DNA of 64,000 nt from Allorhizobium paknamense (lineage in GTDB: Bacteria; Pseudomonadota; Alphaproteobacteria; Rhizobiales; Rhizobiaceae), in contig NZ_JAUSWH010000010.1 in the NCBI RefSeq assembly GCF_030815125.1, positions 62,001 through 126,000 of the forward strand. Reading direction: 5' to 3'. A program made the translations under genes and the position numbers. Positions 35,571 through 44,159 of the stretch are shown in pieces; within the stretch, counting starts at the first letter, position 1; the number at the start of each line of letters is the position of its first letter. The notes under the pieces were generated by a model. It was given only the letters and a program-made list of their open reading frames with translations. It ran no database searches and was not told the origin of the DNA.

Positions 35571-36431
35571 TCAGCGCTCCTCTTTTCGGGCGGCGAGCGA
35601 GCGCACATAGGCAAGGCCCGCCAGCGAGCAGATCAGGAAGGTGATGGTGGCCTGGGTTGCGGCCTGCAAGGGATCGCGAACCGAGACGAAGGTGCGGAGC
35701 ATGAACGGTCCCATCATTTCCGGATTGGTCGGCCCCAGCATGAAGGGCATCAGCACCTGACCGAAAAAGCCGAGAAAATTCAGCGCACAGACGATCAGGA
35801 TGGAATGGGTGATCTGCGGCAGAATGATCGAGCGCAGGATGCGCAGCCGCCCCGCGCCGACATCGCGCGCAGCCTCTATGGAGGCATCCGAAATGGTGCC
35901 GAGACCCGCGATCAGGATCAAAAGCGTCATCGGCATGCCATCCCAGATCAGCCCGATCACCGGCCCCCAGGGCGTGGTGATCGGTGAAGCGTAATGGGTG
36001 AAACCCACGGCAGAGAGCAGGCTTTGCAGCCAGCCATTCGGCCCGAGATAGCGGATCAGCGCATAGCAGATGATGATGCCCGGAACGAACATCGGAAACA
36101 GCGCCAGCCCCTGGATGAGGCCCGCCAGCCAGCCCCGCGTGAAGCGCATATAGAGCGCAATCGGCAGGTTGACGGCGACGATCAGGATCAGCGCCGCCGC
36201 CGTTGTCCAAAGCGTGCGCAGCAGATTGGCGAGACTATAAGGGTCGGTGAAGAAGAAAATATAGGTGGAGAGATCGAAGCCGATGCTGCCTTCGGGACGC
36301 TTGTGAAACAGCGTCCCGAAAATCGCCATCGCGGCGGGATAGAAGAGAAAGACGATGATCGCCATCACCGGGACGGCAATAAAGCCATAAGCCAGAAAAT
36401 CGATCCGTCCTGACTGGTTTCTGGCAGCCAT
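35571..36431 (-). CDS. ABC importer permease, first subunit
   Basis: The 286-aa protein has six predicted membrane segments and the EAA motif (EAARDVGAGRLRILRSIILP) near 190-210, as in PotB-like permeases. It pairs with the 34755 gene. It is separated from the binding-protein gene by 276 bp that contain a RIME-like element and two long hairpins. Confidence 0.92.
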   Translation of the reverse strand: MAARNQSGRIDFLAYGFIAVPVMAIIVFLFYPAAMAIFGTLFHKRPEGSIGFDLSTYIFFFTDPYSLANLLRTLWTTAAALILIVAVNLPIALYMRFTRGWLAGLIQGLALFPMFVPGIIICYALIRYLGPNGWLQSLLSAVGFTHYASPITTPWGPVIGLIWDGMPMTLLILIAGLGTISDASIEAARDVGAGRLRILRSIILPQITHSILIVCALNFLGFFGQVLMPFMLGPTNPEMMGPFMLRTFVSVRDPLQAATQATITFLICSLAGLAYVRSLAARKEER

Positions 36432-36440
36432 GGCCGCTCC

Positions 36441-36545
36441 TAGAGCATGTCCAGCAAAAGTGCGTTAGCGGTTTTGCGTCCGGACTGCGTAAAAACAAAT
36501 AGATAGAGCATTTCAGGTGATCTCGTTTTCACCGGAAATGCTCTA
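36441..36545. repeat. RIME-like intergenic mosaic element
   Basis: AGAGCATGTCCAGCAAAAGTGC, then GCGGTTTTGCGTCCGG, TGCGTAAAAACAAATAG and the small hairpin AGAGCATTTC...GGAAATGCTCTAG. The order is reversed relative to 38521-38625. Confidence 0.75.
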
Positions 36546-36621
36546 GTGGAATGAATTTGACATTTGATACCCATTTGCGGTGATCTCGAGGATCAAATGT
36601 CAAATTCGAAAATTCCACTAG
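36543..36621. repeat. Long intercistronic hairpin 1 (TAGTGGAAT arms)
   Basis: The outer arms TAGTGGAAT/ATTCCACTA and inner arms ATTTGACATTTGAT/ATCAAATGTCAAAT form a long interrupted stem between the binding-protein and permease genes. Confidence 0.75.
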
Positions 36622-36634
36622 AATCATAAAGTTG

Positions 36635-36712
36635 CTAGTGGTTTTCATGATTGTGACATTTGCTCTCGAGGGTGCTGCACAGGGTAGCAAATGTCACAAT
36701 CAAACCACTAGC
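36635..36712. repeat. Long intercistronic hairpin 2 (CTAGTGG arms) at the binding-protein stop
   Basis: The arms CTAGTGGTTT/AAACCACTAG and GATTGTGACATTTGCT/AGCAAATGTCACAATC form a stem of more than 25 bp in total. The CTA of the right arm is the TAG stop codon of the 36708-37871 gene. The design mirrors hairpin 1 (same CTAGTGG outer edge, same TGACATTTG core). Confidence 0.78.
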
Positions 36713-37871
36713 GCTGAATAGTCGAGGCGACGTTCCGATACCAGCCTTCGAAAAGAGCGGGCTCCCAGTTTCCGGGGAAAAGCGGAATGGATTTCGGCGC
36801 GACTTTGGCGAACTTGTCCTGCAATTCCTTCGAAAGATTGTCCCAGCCGATGGACGGGAAACCGCCCAGATCGGTCACCACCTTCTCCTGTATGGCAGGC
36901 GAGATAATGTAATCGGAAAGCTTGAGCGCCGCAGCCTGGTTCAGCGCCACGCTTGGAACGACAACGCCGGAAAAGCCGCCGGTAAAGGCCAGATCCTGCA
37001 ATTGCGCGACCGCCGTCGTGTCCGGCACGATGCCCTGGCTCATGGCCTGCAAGGCCATGTCCGACCAGGCCACCGTCATGGAAATGGCGCCGGAGGCGAG
37101 AAGCTGGATCGAGGCCGTGTTGCCGGAGGTATATTCCCCGCCATTGAACAGCGAAGGCTGGATCTCCTTCAGCATGGGCCAGAGCTTTTCGAACATCGGC
37201 TTGGCATAGGCTTCCGTATAGTTTTCCGGCAGGAAAAGTTCGGGCTTCTGGCCAGTGACTTCCTGCAGCGCGCGCTCGATGAAGCATGCGCCGGAATCGC
37301 CGAGATCGGGGCGGGCATAGGTAAACTGCTTTGGATTGGCCTTGATCCACTCGATCAGCGCCGGGAAGGTGGTCGGCACGCTCTTCACCATGCTGGCATT
37401 ATACATCAGCACGACCTGCGAGCCGCGATAGGGCAGCAGGAAGGGGCTCTGCTGCGTGACCGGATTGATCTTGGCGTAGTTCGATAGCTTCGCGGTCTCG
37501 AAATTGCTCCAGAGACCGGCTTCGATGGAGCCCGCCGGATAAAAGGGCGTGGTCGCTTCCAGCATATCCACCTGTGGATCCTTCTTTGCCTGGAAGGCGG
37601 CCATGGCGCGGTCAGCCAGCGTATTGATGCCTGCTCCGCCGCCACCGGGAACGAGGTTCAGCGTCACACCCTGATTGGCCGCCTCGAAGCCGGGCTTGAT
37701 AACGTTGGTCCAGAAATCGATGATATTGGTATCGGAGTTGAAGAAGATGTCGAGCGTGCCCTGGGCTGCCGCCGCAGGGCGAACGGCAATGCCGCCTGCA
37801 GCGGCAAAGGCGGCGCCGGCTACCGAAAGCTTGAGGAAGTCGCGTCTGTCCATGCTGGAAGGCGTGGTCAT
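36708..37871 (-). CDS. Tat-exported family-1 solute-binding protein of ABC importer
   Basis: The 387-aa product carries a twin-arginine-like signal (MDRRDFLKLSVAG, then Ala-rich to about residue 35), so it is probably exported folded. The mature part fits the family-1 binding proteins of spermidine/iron-type importers (DIFFNSDTNIIDFW near the start). Start 37871 follows GGAGG by 7 bp. It is the first gene of the operon with two permeases and an ATPase. The ligand may be a polyamine, metal chelate or sugar derivative; proximity to the Gfo/Idh-IolE-ROK genes slightly favours a sugar or polyol. Confidence 0.9.
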   Translation of the reverse strand: MTTPSSMDRRDFLKLSVAGAAFAAAGGIAVRPAAAAQGTLDIFFNSDTNIIDFWTNVIKPGFEAANQGVTLNLVPGGGGAGINTLADRAMAAFQAKKDPQVDMLEATTPFYPAGSIEAGLWSNFETAKLSNYAKINPVTQQSPFLLPYRGSQVVLMYNASMVKSVPTTFPALIEWIKANPKQFTYARPDLGDSGACFIERALQEVTGQKPELFLPENYTEAYAKPMFEKLWPMLKEIQPSLFNGGEYTSGNTASIQLLASGAISMTVAWSDMALQAMSQGIVPDTTAVAQLQDLAFTGGFSGVVVPSVALNQAAALKLSDYIISPAIQEKVVTDLGGFPSIGWDNLSKELQDKFAKVAPKSIPLFPGNWEPALFEGWYRNVASTIQR

Positions 37872-38420
37872 CAAAAGTCCTCCATCCTGTTGCGGCCATT
37901 CGGCGGTCGCGATCTGGCCCTTGTTCCCGTCATTTCCGAGGAGCTGTGCAAAGCCAGTCCTCTTTTTTCTTTTTAAATACTTATTGAGAACTATATTAGG
38001 CCTGTCAAGCGCGCTATGGGGGATGTGAAAGGGCGTTTGCTACCGGAAAGGTCTGTGGACCTCTGCGGTGATCTTTCGCAAATGCAGCAAAATTGATGAG
38101 TTCGATCTGGAGCGAGATTACTGGAAGTTCAGGCGTTCACAGCCTGAGATGTCTTAGTATCTTGTTTTAAAAGGATTTTAGCGGAGTGTGCCAGGCCGGT
38201 GTGCGCTGATTTCGGCTCAAGAAGCAATCTGGCCTCAAGGCAATTCTGCCCTTTCAGAGAGGAATCCGATTTTTAATCATCAATATGGATTAAATAGCCC
38301 GCGCTGCCAAAGACAGGCTGAAACGTTTTCCTTTTGCCTGAGGCGACCGGGTGCCGTTGCCTTGACGGTGCGGTTGCGAAACGGGAGGATTGAGCTCCGC
38401 TGATCGGCCTCGGTGCGGCT
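37872..38420. other. Intergenic region without a gene
   Basis: This 549-bp stretch carries the upstream region of the binding-protein operon; a minus-strand TTGACA at 38008-38003 could be its -35 element. I see no convincing ORF, RNA gene or clear regulatory palindrome in the rest. Its base composition is more AT-rich than the coding neighbours. Confidence 0.6.
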
Positions 38421-38522
38421 ACTGCATAATTCCTTAAATCGGAATCGATTTAAGGAATTATGCAGTAGATCTAAAGCACTACAGCGAACCTTTGTGCGCC
38501 ATATATGGCGCACGGCGCTGTA
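38421..38522. repeat. Composite two-hairpin intergenic repeat (copy 2)
   Basis: It is the reverse orientation of 115-216. The perfect 19-bp stem at 38422-38465 (CTGCATAATTCCTTAAATC arms) is followed by TACAGCGAACC...GCGCTGTA with an inner GTGCGCCATATATGGCGCAC palindrome. Confidence 0.85.
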
Positions 38523-38625
38523 GAGCATTTCAGTGGTTCACGGAAACACCGAAATGCTCCAACTCTTTGTTTTTACACATTTCCGGGCGGAAAACCGGTT
38601 TCCACTTTTCCTGGAAATGCTCTAT
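38521..38625. repeat. RIME-like intergenic mosaic element, full copy
   Basis: TAGAGCATTTCAGTGGTTC...CCGAAATGCTCCAAC, then TTTGTTTTTACACATTTC, the CGGGCGGAAAACCGG hairpin and CTTTTCCTGGAAATGCTCTA. It abuts the composite repeat directly, so two element types are stacked upstream of the Rid gene. Confidence 0.82.
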
Positions 38626-38654
38626 GATCACCGGATCACTTCAAAGGACGAACA

Positions 38655-39044
38655 GTGCGCAAAGTTTTTAATCCCGCCTCGGTGCGCAAACCCTTCGGGC
38701 AGTATAATCACGGGTTGATGGTTCCTCCCGGTGCGGCCTTGCTCGTCACCTCCGGTCAGTTGGGCCTCACTGTTGATGATGTCATTCCAGATGATGTAAC
38801 CGCACAGGCCGAGCTATGCTTCGACGCCATCGGCGCCATCCTGACGGAGGCGGGCATGAGTTTTGCCGATGTGATCCGGATTTCCGGCTTCGTGACCCGG
38901 CGCGAGGATTTCGCACCCTATATGGCCGTGCGGGATCGCTACACGCTCGATCCGAAACCGGTTTCAACCTTGATTATCGTCAACGGTTTTACCCGCCCGG
39001 AATTTCTGGTCGAAGTGGAAGTGACTGCTGCCAAGGTGCTGTGA
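38655..39044 (+). CDS. Rid-family (YjgF/YER057c/UK114) protein, non-canonical
   Basis: The 129-aa member of the Rid superfamily has the full fold. It starts at GTG with AAGGAC 6 bp upstream. Archetypal RidA needs an active-site Arg in the PARSC-type segment to deaminate imines; here the aligned stretch reads KPVSTLIIV, with no Arg, so it belongs to one of the Rid subfamilies without that residue and is not RutC-like. It lies beside a flavin oxidase/amidohydrolase cluster on the other strand. Its function is unknown. Confidence 0.85.
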   Translation: MRKVFNPASVRKPFGQYNHGLMVPPGAALLVTSGQLGLTVDDVIPDDVTAQAELCFDAIGAILTEAGMSFADVIRISGFVTRREDFAPYMAVRDRYTLDPKPVSTLIIVNGFTRPEFLVEVEVTAAKVL

Positions 39045-39085
39045 GAGCATTTCCGGGAAAACCGCTTTCCCTGGAAACTTCTCAA
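39045..39085. repeat. Short RIME-type hairpin after the Rid gene
   Basis: GAGCATTTCCGGGAAAACCG/CTTTCCCTGGAAACTTCTC is an imperfect palindrome beginning immediately after the Rid stop codon and ending at the convergent reductase stop. Confidence 0.5.
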
Positions 39086-39663
39086 AACCGCTCCATCGAC
39101 GTCTTGACCTTGTCCATGAACCGCGCCCGGGTTTCCGGCGTGCAATTGTTCATGTCGTAATGGGCAAGAAAGGTGACCGGCCTCAGCGGATTGATCTGTG
39201 CTCTCAGCACGCGCTTGACGATTTTCTTTGGCGGATTGCCGGCCACGAAGGCGCGGAAGGGTGTGGCGCCATAGGTCAGGACCGCTGCAAGCTTGCGGAT
39301 ATGCCGCAGCCGGGATTCGACCTTGCCATCCACAAGATCGAATGAGACGCCCGGAAGCCAGACGCGGTCGAAATAGCCTTTCAGCATGGCCGGAAAACCG
39401 AAATTCCAGACGGGCGTGACGATCACCAGCCCCTCGGCTTGTCTCAGCCGCTCGACATGGGATTTCACCAGTTCCGTATTCTCCGGATAGTCATGGTAGA
39501 TCAGCCGGTCGTGGCGGGAGAGAACGGGATCGAAATGTTCCGCATAGAGATCGCAGCCATCCACGTCATGACCGGCGGTCTTCAGGCTTTCCAGCGTCTG
39601 CCGGTAAAGGGCCGCCCCATAACTCGATTCAACCGGATGCGAATGCAGGACGAGAACTCTCAT
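39082..39663 (-). CDS. NAD(P)H quinone reductase-like flavodoxin-fold protein
   Basis: The 193-aa protein of the NQO1/MdaB/KefF family has the N-terminal LVLHSHPVESSYG (FAD-phosphate loop), TPVWNFGFPAMLKGYFDRV (flavin-ring loop) and a C-terminal LTYGATPFRAF stretch. Such enzymes transfer two electrons from NAD(P)H to quinones or nitro/azo compounds. The start overlaps the FAD oxidase stop (ATGA), so the two are translationally coupled, suggesting electron recycling for the oxidase or detoxification of its quinone product. Confidence 0.87.
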   Translation of the reverse strand: MRVLVLHSHPVESSYGAALYRQTLESLKTAGHDVDGCDLYAEHFDPVLSRHDRLIYHDYPENTELVKSHVERLRQAEGLVIVTPVWNFGFPAMLKGYFDRVWLPGVSFDLVDGKVESRLRHIRKLAAVLTYGATPFRAFVAGNPPKKIVKRVLRAQINPLRPVTFLAHYDMNNCTPETRARFMDKVKTSMERF

Positions 39664-41069
39664 CTCGCCTCCGTGACGCTGGAGAGGCCGGGAAACAGGT
39701 AGTTCTTTCCGGCGGAAAAATCGAAATCGGGATTTTCCCAGGCGATCATCTTGCCCGGGTTGAGCAGACCCTTGGGATCGGTCTCCTGCTTGAAGGCAAG
39801 CTGGATCATGTCGGTCTGCTTCATGCCGCCTTCTTCCAGCGTGTAGCGATGCGGGTTGAAGATCGGGCAGCCATGATCCTCATGGATGCGAATGATTTCC
39901 TCCAGCCGCGCTTCCGTGGTGTAGCGGACGAGCGGCAGGCCGGAGCACTGGATCTGGCCGTCGAACCGCATGAATTCGAGATGGCCGGGCACTTCGTCGC
40001 CAAAGATCTCCACCATTTTCTGCACCTTGGTGACATGATCGGGTCCGGGATACTGCACCTGAAGATAGGTGAAGCTCGGGTCGACCTTCAGGGCGCGCAG
40101 GGTAGTGTGGTTCCAGGCCAGTTCATAGGCATGGGGTATGCCCTTCATGCTCTCCACTTTATCCGAGCGGAACATCACCTCTCCCTTATGGGCGGCGGTG
40201 AAGGCCAGGAAGGCATCCATGGAATGCGGCGCGATCATCAGCACCACGACCGATTGACCCTGCCGGAGAAAAGGCCGGTGCCGGGGAAAGTAATCATAAG
40301 GAATGGGTGCTGCAATCGGCGCGATTTCCTTGACGAGAATGCCATTGCATTTCGCCAGCGCATCGGAAAATCGCACCGAAGCCATGAAATCGTCATAGCC
40401 CACCAGCACATCCACCCAGTCATAGGCAGGCGCCAATGGCATCTCGATTTCCGTGATGATGCCATTGGTGCCATAGGCATGGCTGACCTTTTGCAAATCC
40501 CAGCCGGTCAGGTCGAGCACGCGCGGTTCGGCCTCCATGGTGACGACGCGAAGCCTTAGGATATTGCCGATATCGCGCAGCCCGCCCCAGGTGATCGACC
40601 CGACACCGCCGGAGCCGCCAGCAATGAAGCCGCCAATGGTGGCGGTTTGCGCCGTCGAGGGGTGAAAGCGCAGTTCCTGGCCGGAATGGGCGCGGGTCTG
40701 CTTGTCGAGCTGGGCAATGACGATGCCGGGCTCTGAGATCACCCGGCCGGGATGGATTTCCTTGACCTTGTCCATGCCCGCCATATTGAGGATGATGCCA
40801 CCGGAAAGCGGCATGGCCTGCCCGTAATTGCCGGTGCCCGCCCCGCGCGGCGTGATGGCAACGCCATGCGCATAGGCCACCTTCAGCGTGCGGATCACCT
40901 CTTCCTCGGTCTTCGGCGTCACCACGATGTCGGCGGTGACATGGTCGAGTTGCGCCTTCAGAATCGGTGAATACCAATAGAAATCCCGGCTTTTCTGGCG
41001 CACCAGCGCGGGATTATCCTCGATGGCAATCCCTTCCAGGTCTTTCTTGATCTGCTGGTAATCCGGCAT
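39660..41069 (-). CDS. FAD-linked oxidase/dehydrogenase (GlcD/vanillyl-alcohol-oxidase fold)
   Basis: The 469-aa protein has an N-terminal PCMH-type FAD domain (VTPKTEEEVIRTLKVAYAHG, then the PRGAGTGNYGQ pyrophosphate loop and TIGGFIAGGSGGVGS) and a C-terminal cap domain ending in GLLNPGKM. This resembles GlcD/D-lactate dehydrogenase-like 2-hydroxyacid oxidases. Start 41069 (ATG) follows TGGAG. It lies 38 bp after the amidohydrolase start-side unit on the same strand and is coupled to the quinone reductase gene. Substrate unknown. Confidence 0.87.
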   Translation of the reverse strand: MPDYQQIKKDLEGIAIEDNPALVRQKSRDFYWYSPILKAQLDHVTADIVVTPKTEEEVIRTLKVAYAHGVAITPRGAGTGNYGQAMPLSGGIILNMAGMDKVKEIHPGRVISEPGIVIAQLDKQTRAHSGQELRFHPSTAQTATIGGFIAGGSGGVGSITWGGLRDIGNILRLRVVTMEAEPRVLDLTGWDLQKVSHAYGTNGIITEIEMPLAPAYDWVDVLVGYDDFMASVRFSDALAKCNGILVKEIAPIAAPIPYDYFPRHRPFLRQGQSVVVLMIAPHSMDAFLAFTAAHKGEVMFRSDKVESMKGIPHAYELAWNHTTLRALKVDPSFTYLQVQYPGPDHVTKVQKMVEIFGDEVPGHLEFMRFDGQIQCSGLPLVRYTTEARLEEIIRIHEDHGCPIFNPHRYTLEEGGMKQTDMIQLAFKQETDPKGLLNPGKMIAWENPDFDFSAGKNYLFPGLSSVTEAR

Positions 41070-41107
41070 GTCAGGCTCCAATCATTCCCAGGTGTTTCAG
41101 GGAGGGC

Positions 41108-42433
41108 TCAGTGCGCTTTTCCATCCTGAAGCGCCCTATCCAGTTCACGGTAATCCGGCAGGTTGCGATCGATCATCTTGCCACGGCGCAGCACGACGCG
41201 GTCCGCCTGCGGCCGGGATAGAAACTCGCTCCAGTGGCGGGCGCTGAACAGCACCAGATCGGCTGGCGCACCGGCCGCGATCCGCGACAGGTCAGGCCGC
41301 CCGGCCATGGCTGCGGCAGACCGGGTGACGATGCGGGCGGCATCATCCAGCGGGTGATCGAGATGGAGAATGCGCACTGCCTCGCGAAACACTTCGACGG
41401 GATCGAGATCGCCATAGGCATAGAAGGGGTCGCGGCTATTATCGGAAGCGACCGCCGTCGCAATGCCGGCGGCCGCCAGTTCCTTGAACAGCGTCACACC
41501 GCGCCAGCGCGGTGTCCGCTCCGCATAGCGATCCTGCAGATACATATTGCACATGGGCAGCGAAATGACCTGTAGCCCCGCCTCGGCCACGCGGGCGATG
41601 GTGCGCTTTGCCGTTTCCTCGTCCTGACGGGCCAGCGAGCAGCAATGACCGGCGGTGACCTTTCCGGCAAAGCGATTGCGCAGCACGGCATCGGCAATCG
41701 CCAGCAGCGTCTGCGATGTCGGATCGTCCGTCTCATCGACATGCAGGTCGATATCCAGACCATGCTCGGAGGCGGTCTGGAACAGCCGGTCGAGCTGGCC
41801 GGGCAAGGCCTCGCCCATCTGCATGACGCCGCCGATCAGCCCGCCCTTGTCGCGGATCACCGTGATGAGATCGTTGAAATAGGCGCTGTCCTCCATCGCA
41901 TCCAGCGGAAACAGCGCCACCGCCTGAAGGGCGATTTTTTCCTTCCAGGCATCGCGCAGTTCATCGAACACCTCGAAGGAGATGCGGTGCTGTGGCGCCA
42001 GGGCATCCAGATGGGTGCGGATCAGGCTGGTGCCATGGACATAGGCGGAGCGCAGCGAAAATTCCATGCGCTGCCGCACATCCGCCGCCGACCAATGCGC
42101 TTCCCGGTCCGCATGAACGGCTTGCAGCGCGCCCATGAAGGTGCCATCGGGATTGCTCTGGCGCTCCCAGATATGTCCCTTGTCCAGATGCGTATGAATA
42201 TCGGCAAAGCACGGCCATACCATGCCGTCGCGCAGATCCGCCCGGGCCAGTTCGGGTGGCGCACCGCCCGGCGGCAGAATGGCTTCGATCAGGCCATCGC
42301 TGATGATGAGATCGGCCTTGATCAGGCCCTCTCTTGCAGAGGCTTGAAAGCCTTCCACGGCAATGGCGGGCAGGGTGGCATTGCTCAGGCAGAAGCGGGC
42401 GGCATTCGGGGGCGCGATGAAGGGATTGGGCAT
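41108..42433 (-). CDS. Cytosine-deaminase-like amidohydrolase
   Basis: The 441-aa amidohydrolase-superfamily enzyme resembles CodA. Metal and catalytic residues are all present: His80 and His82 (DIHTHLDKGH), His231 and Glu234 (DLHVDETDD), His263 (TAGHCCSL) and Asp331 (ASDNSRDPFY). CodA-type enzymes deaminate cytosine, isocytosine, creatinine or related rings. Start and stop overlap: its ATG shares bases with the ABC permease stop. Directly upstream is a complete NMT1-type importer, so it probably deaminates the imported heterocycle. A creatininase-family gene lies past the LysR regulator. Confidence 0.87.
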   Translation of the reverse strand: MPNPFIAPPNAARFCLSNATLPAIAVEGFQASAREGLIKADLIISDGLIEAILPPGGAPPELARADLRDGMVWPCFADIHTHLDKGHIWERQSNPDGTFMGALQAVHADREAHWSAADVRQRMEFSLRSAYVHGTSLIRTHLDALAPQHRISFEVFDELRDAWKEKIALQAVALFPLDAMEDSAYFNDLITVIRDKGGLIGGVMQMGEALPGQLDRLFQTASEHGLDIDLHVDETDDPTSQTLLAIADAVLRNRFAGKVTAGHCCSLARQDEETAKRTIARVAEAGLQVISLPMCNMYLQDRYAERTPRWRGVTLFKELAAAGIATAVASDNSRDPFYAYGDLDPVEVFREAVRILHLDHPLDDAARIVTRSAAAMAGRPDLSRIAAGAPADLVLFSARHWSEFLSRPQADRVVLRRGKMIDRNLPDYRELDRALQDGKAH

Positions 42434-43257
42434 CAGTTTTCCCGTTTCAGACTGCTTTCATGCCAGCGATGCAGGCTCGCCCAGGCAATGAAGGAGGTGA
42501 TGGCAAAGATGGCGACGCCCAGCAAGGACAGCATCAGCAGCGCTGCAAACAGCCGCGGAATGTTCAGGCGGTATTGCGCTTCCAGCAGGCGGAAGGCGAG
42601 GCCGGAACCCGCGCCCGCCGAGCCCGCGGCAAATTCCGCCACCACCGCCGCAATCAGCGCCAGCCCGCCGCCAATGCGCAGGCCCGTCATGAAATAGGGC
42701 AGGGCCGCTGGAAGTTTCAGGTAGAGCAGGGTCTGCCAGCGCGAGGCGCCATAGAGTTCGAAGAGGTTGATGAGATTGTGATCCACGCTCTTCAATCCCT
42801 GCACCATGTTCGACAAAATGGGAAAGAAAGCGACGAGAAAGGCGCAGATCAGCAGGGCGGCCTGGGTGGACGGGGCATAGATCAGAATGAGCGGCGAGAT
42901 CGCCACCACCGGCGTTACCTGCAGGATGACGGCGAGCGGATAGAAGGCAAGCTCGATCCAGCGCGACTGGACGAGGAAAATCGCAAAGCCGCAGCCGCCG
43001 ATCAGCGCCAGCAGCAGCGAGATAAGGGTAATTTTGGTGGTGACCCAAAGTGCGGGCGCCAGCGTTCCCCAATCGGTGACGAAAGCCTTGGCGACCGCCA
43101 GCGGGCTCGGGAAAATATAGGCCGGAACGCCGGAAAACCGCACATAGGCATCCCAGATGAACACCAGAATAGCGATCACACAGAAGGGCACGGCAATGCG
43201 AAGGGCAAGTTCCTTGGGCCGTCCGGGCCGTGCCGAGATAACAGGAGCCGAGCTCAT
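42433..43257 (-). CDS. ABC importer permease (SsuC/TauC/ThiX-like)
   Basis: The 274-aa protein has six predicted membrane segments and the EAA loop (LFELYGASRWQTLLYLKLP, about 174-192) of NitT/TauT-type permeases. Start 43257 overlaps the ATPase stop as ATGA. The operon order is binding protein, ATPase, permease, amidohydrolase, oxidase, quinone reductase. Confidence 0.92.
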   Translation of the reverse strand: MSSAPVISARPGRPKELALRIAVPFCVIAILVFIWDAYVRFSGVPAYIFPSPLAVAKAFVTDWGTLAPALWVTTKITLISLLLALIGGCGFAIFLVQSRWIELAFYPLAVILQVTPVVAISPLILIYAPSTQAALLICAFLVAFFPILSNMVQGLKSVDHNLINLFELYGASRWQTLLYLKLPAALPYFMTGLRIGGGLALIAAVVAEFAAGSAGAGSGLAFRLLEAQYRLNIPRLFAALLMLSLLGVAIFAITSFIAWASLHRWHESSLKREN

Positions 43258-44084
43258 CCCTCTTCCTTTGCAGCATTGATGGCGCCGATCAGCGCATGGG
43301 ACACGGTCTCGCAGGCGGCGCGATACTCTTCCGAGGTGCGGTAATCGGCGTCGCGATCCCTGCTGGTGATCAGCGGCAGATCGGCATGGACGCGTCCGGG
43401 ACGGGCCTTCATCAACACGACGCGGTTGGAGAGATAGGCGGATTCGAACACCGAATGCGTGACGAAGATCACCGTAATGCCGGTCGATTTCCAAAGCGCG
43501 AGAACATCGTCATTCAGCTTCTGCCGGGTAATTTCATCGAGCGCTGCAAAGGGTTCGTCCATCAGCAGCAGTTTCGGCCTGGTCACCAGCGCACGGGCAA
43601 TGGACACGCGCATCTTCATGCCGCCCGAAAGCTCTCGCGGATAGGCCGAGGCGAAATCCGCAAGGCCGACGGTGGCAAGCACGGCCATGATCTCCTCGCG
43701 GGCTAATGCCTTTGACGTGCCCCGCAGTTTCAGCGGCAGATGCACATTGTCGAACACCGTCTTCCAGGGCAGCAGTGTCGGCTCCTGAAAGACGAAACCG
43801 ATATCGCCCTCCGGCAAGCCCCTGGAATTAATGCGGGAGCTTGGCCAATCTATCGAGCCGCTGCTGACGCCCCCCAACCCCGCAATGATCCTGAGAGCCG
43901 TGGACTTGCCGCAGCCGGAGGGGCCAAGCAGGCTGACGAATTCGCCGCTCTCCACGGTCATCGACATCTCCGACAGCGCAATCGTGCCGCTGGAAAACGT
44001 CTTCGACACCGACTGCATGACCACCAGGGGCCGTGCTTTCTTCACTTCCGTCGATACTGCCTTGGCGGGCGCGGTTGTGGGCAT
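43254..44084 (-). CDS. ABC importer ATPase (SsuB/TauB/ThiZ-like)
   Basis: The 276-aa ATPase has Walker A GPSGCGKST (about 54-62), signature LSGGMKMRVSIARAL and Walker [14 protein letters not shown]. It has a 25-residue N-terminal extension before the ABC fold. It belongs to the nitrate/sulfonate/taurine/pyrimidine importer class. Confidence 0.93.
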   Translation of the reverse strand: MPTTAPAKAVSTEVKKARPLVVMQSVSKTFSSGTIALSEMSMTVESGEFVSLLGPSGCGKSTALRIIAGLGGVSSGSIDWPSSRINSRGLPEGDIGFVFQEPTLLPWKTVFDNVHLPLKLRGTSKALAREEIMAVLATVGLADFASAYPRELSGGMKMRVSIARALVTRPKLLLMDEPFAALDEITRQKLNDDVLALWKSTGITVIFVTHSVFESAYLSNRVVLMKARPGRVHADLPLITSRDRDADYRTSEEYRAACETVSHALIGAINAAKEEG

Positions 44085-44159
44085 GGGCTCGGGCTCTTCG
44101 TCATGCTGTTCAGGACGTGCGGGTCAGGCCGTGCGGGTCAAGGGCGGAGACCCCGCACA

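Noticed and set aside
36543-36712. Long inverted repeats considered as insertion-sequence ends
   Set aside because: No transposase frame lies between or near them and no flanking direct duplication is visible; they fit intercistronic hairpins better.
38655-39044. Assignment of the Rid-family gene as rutC to complete the Rut pathway
   Set aside because: It lies 27 kb from rutF, lacks the active-site Arg seen in RutC/RidA, and sits in a different cluster.
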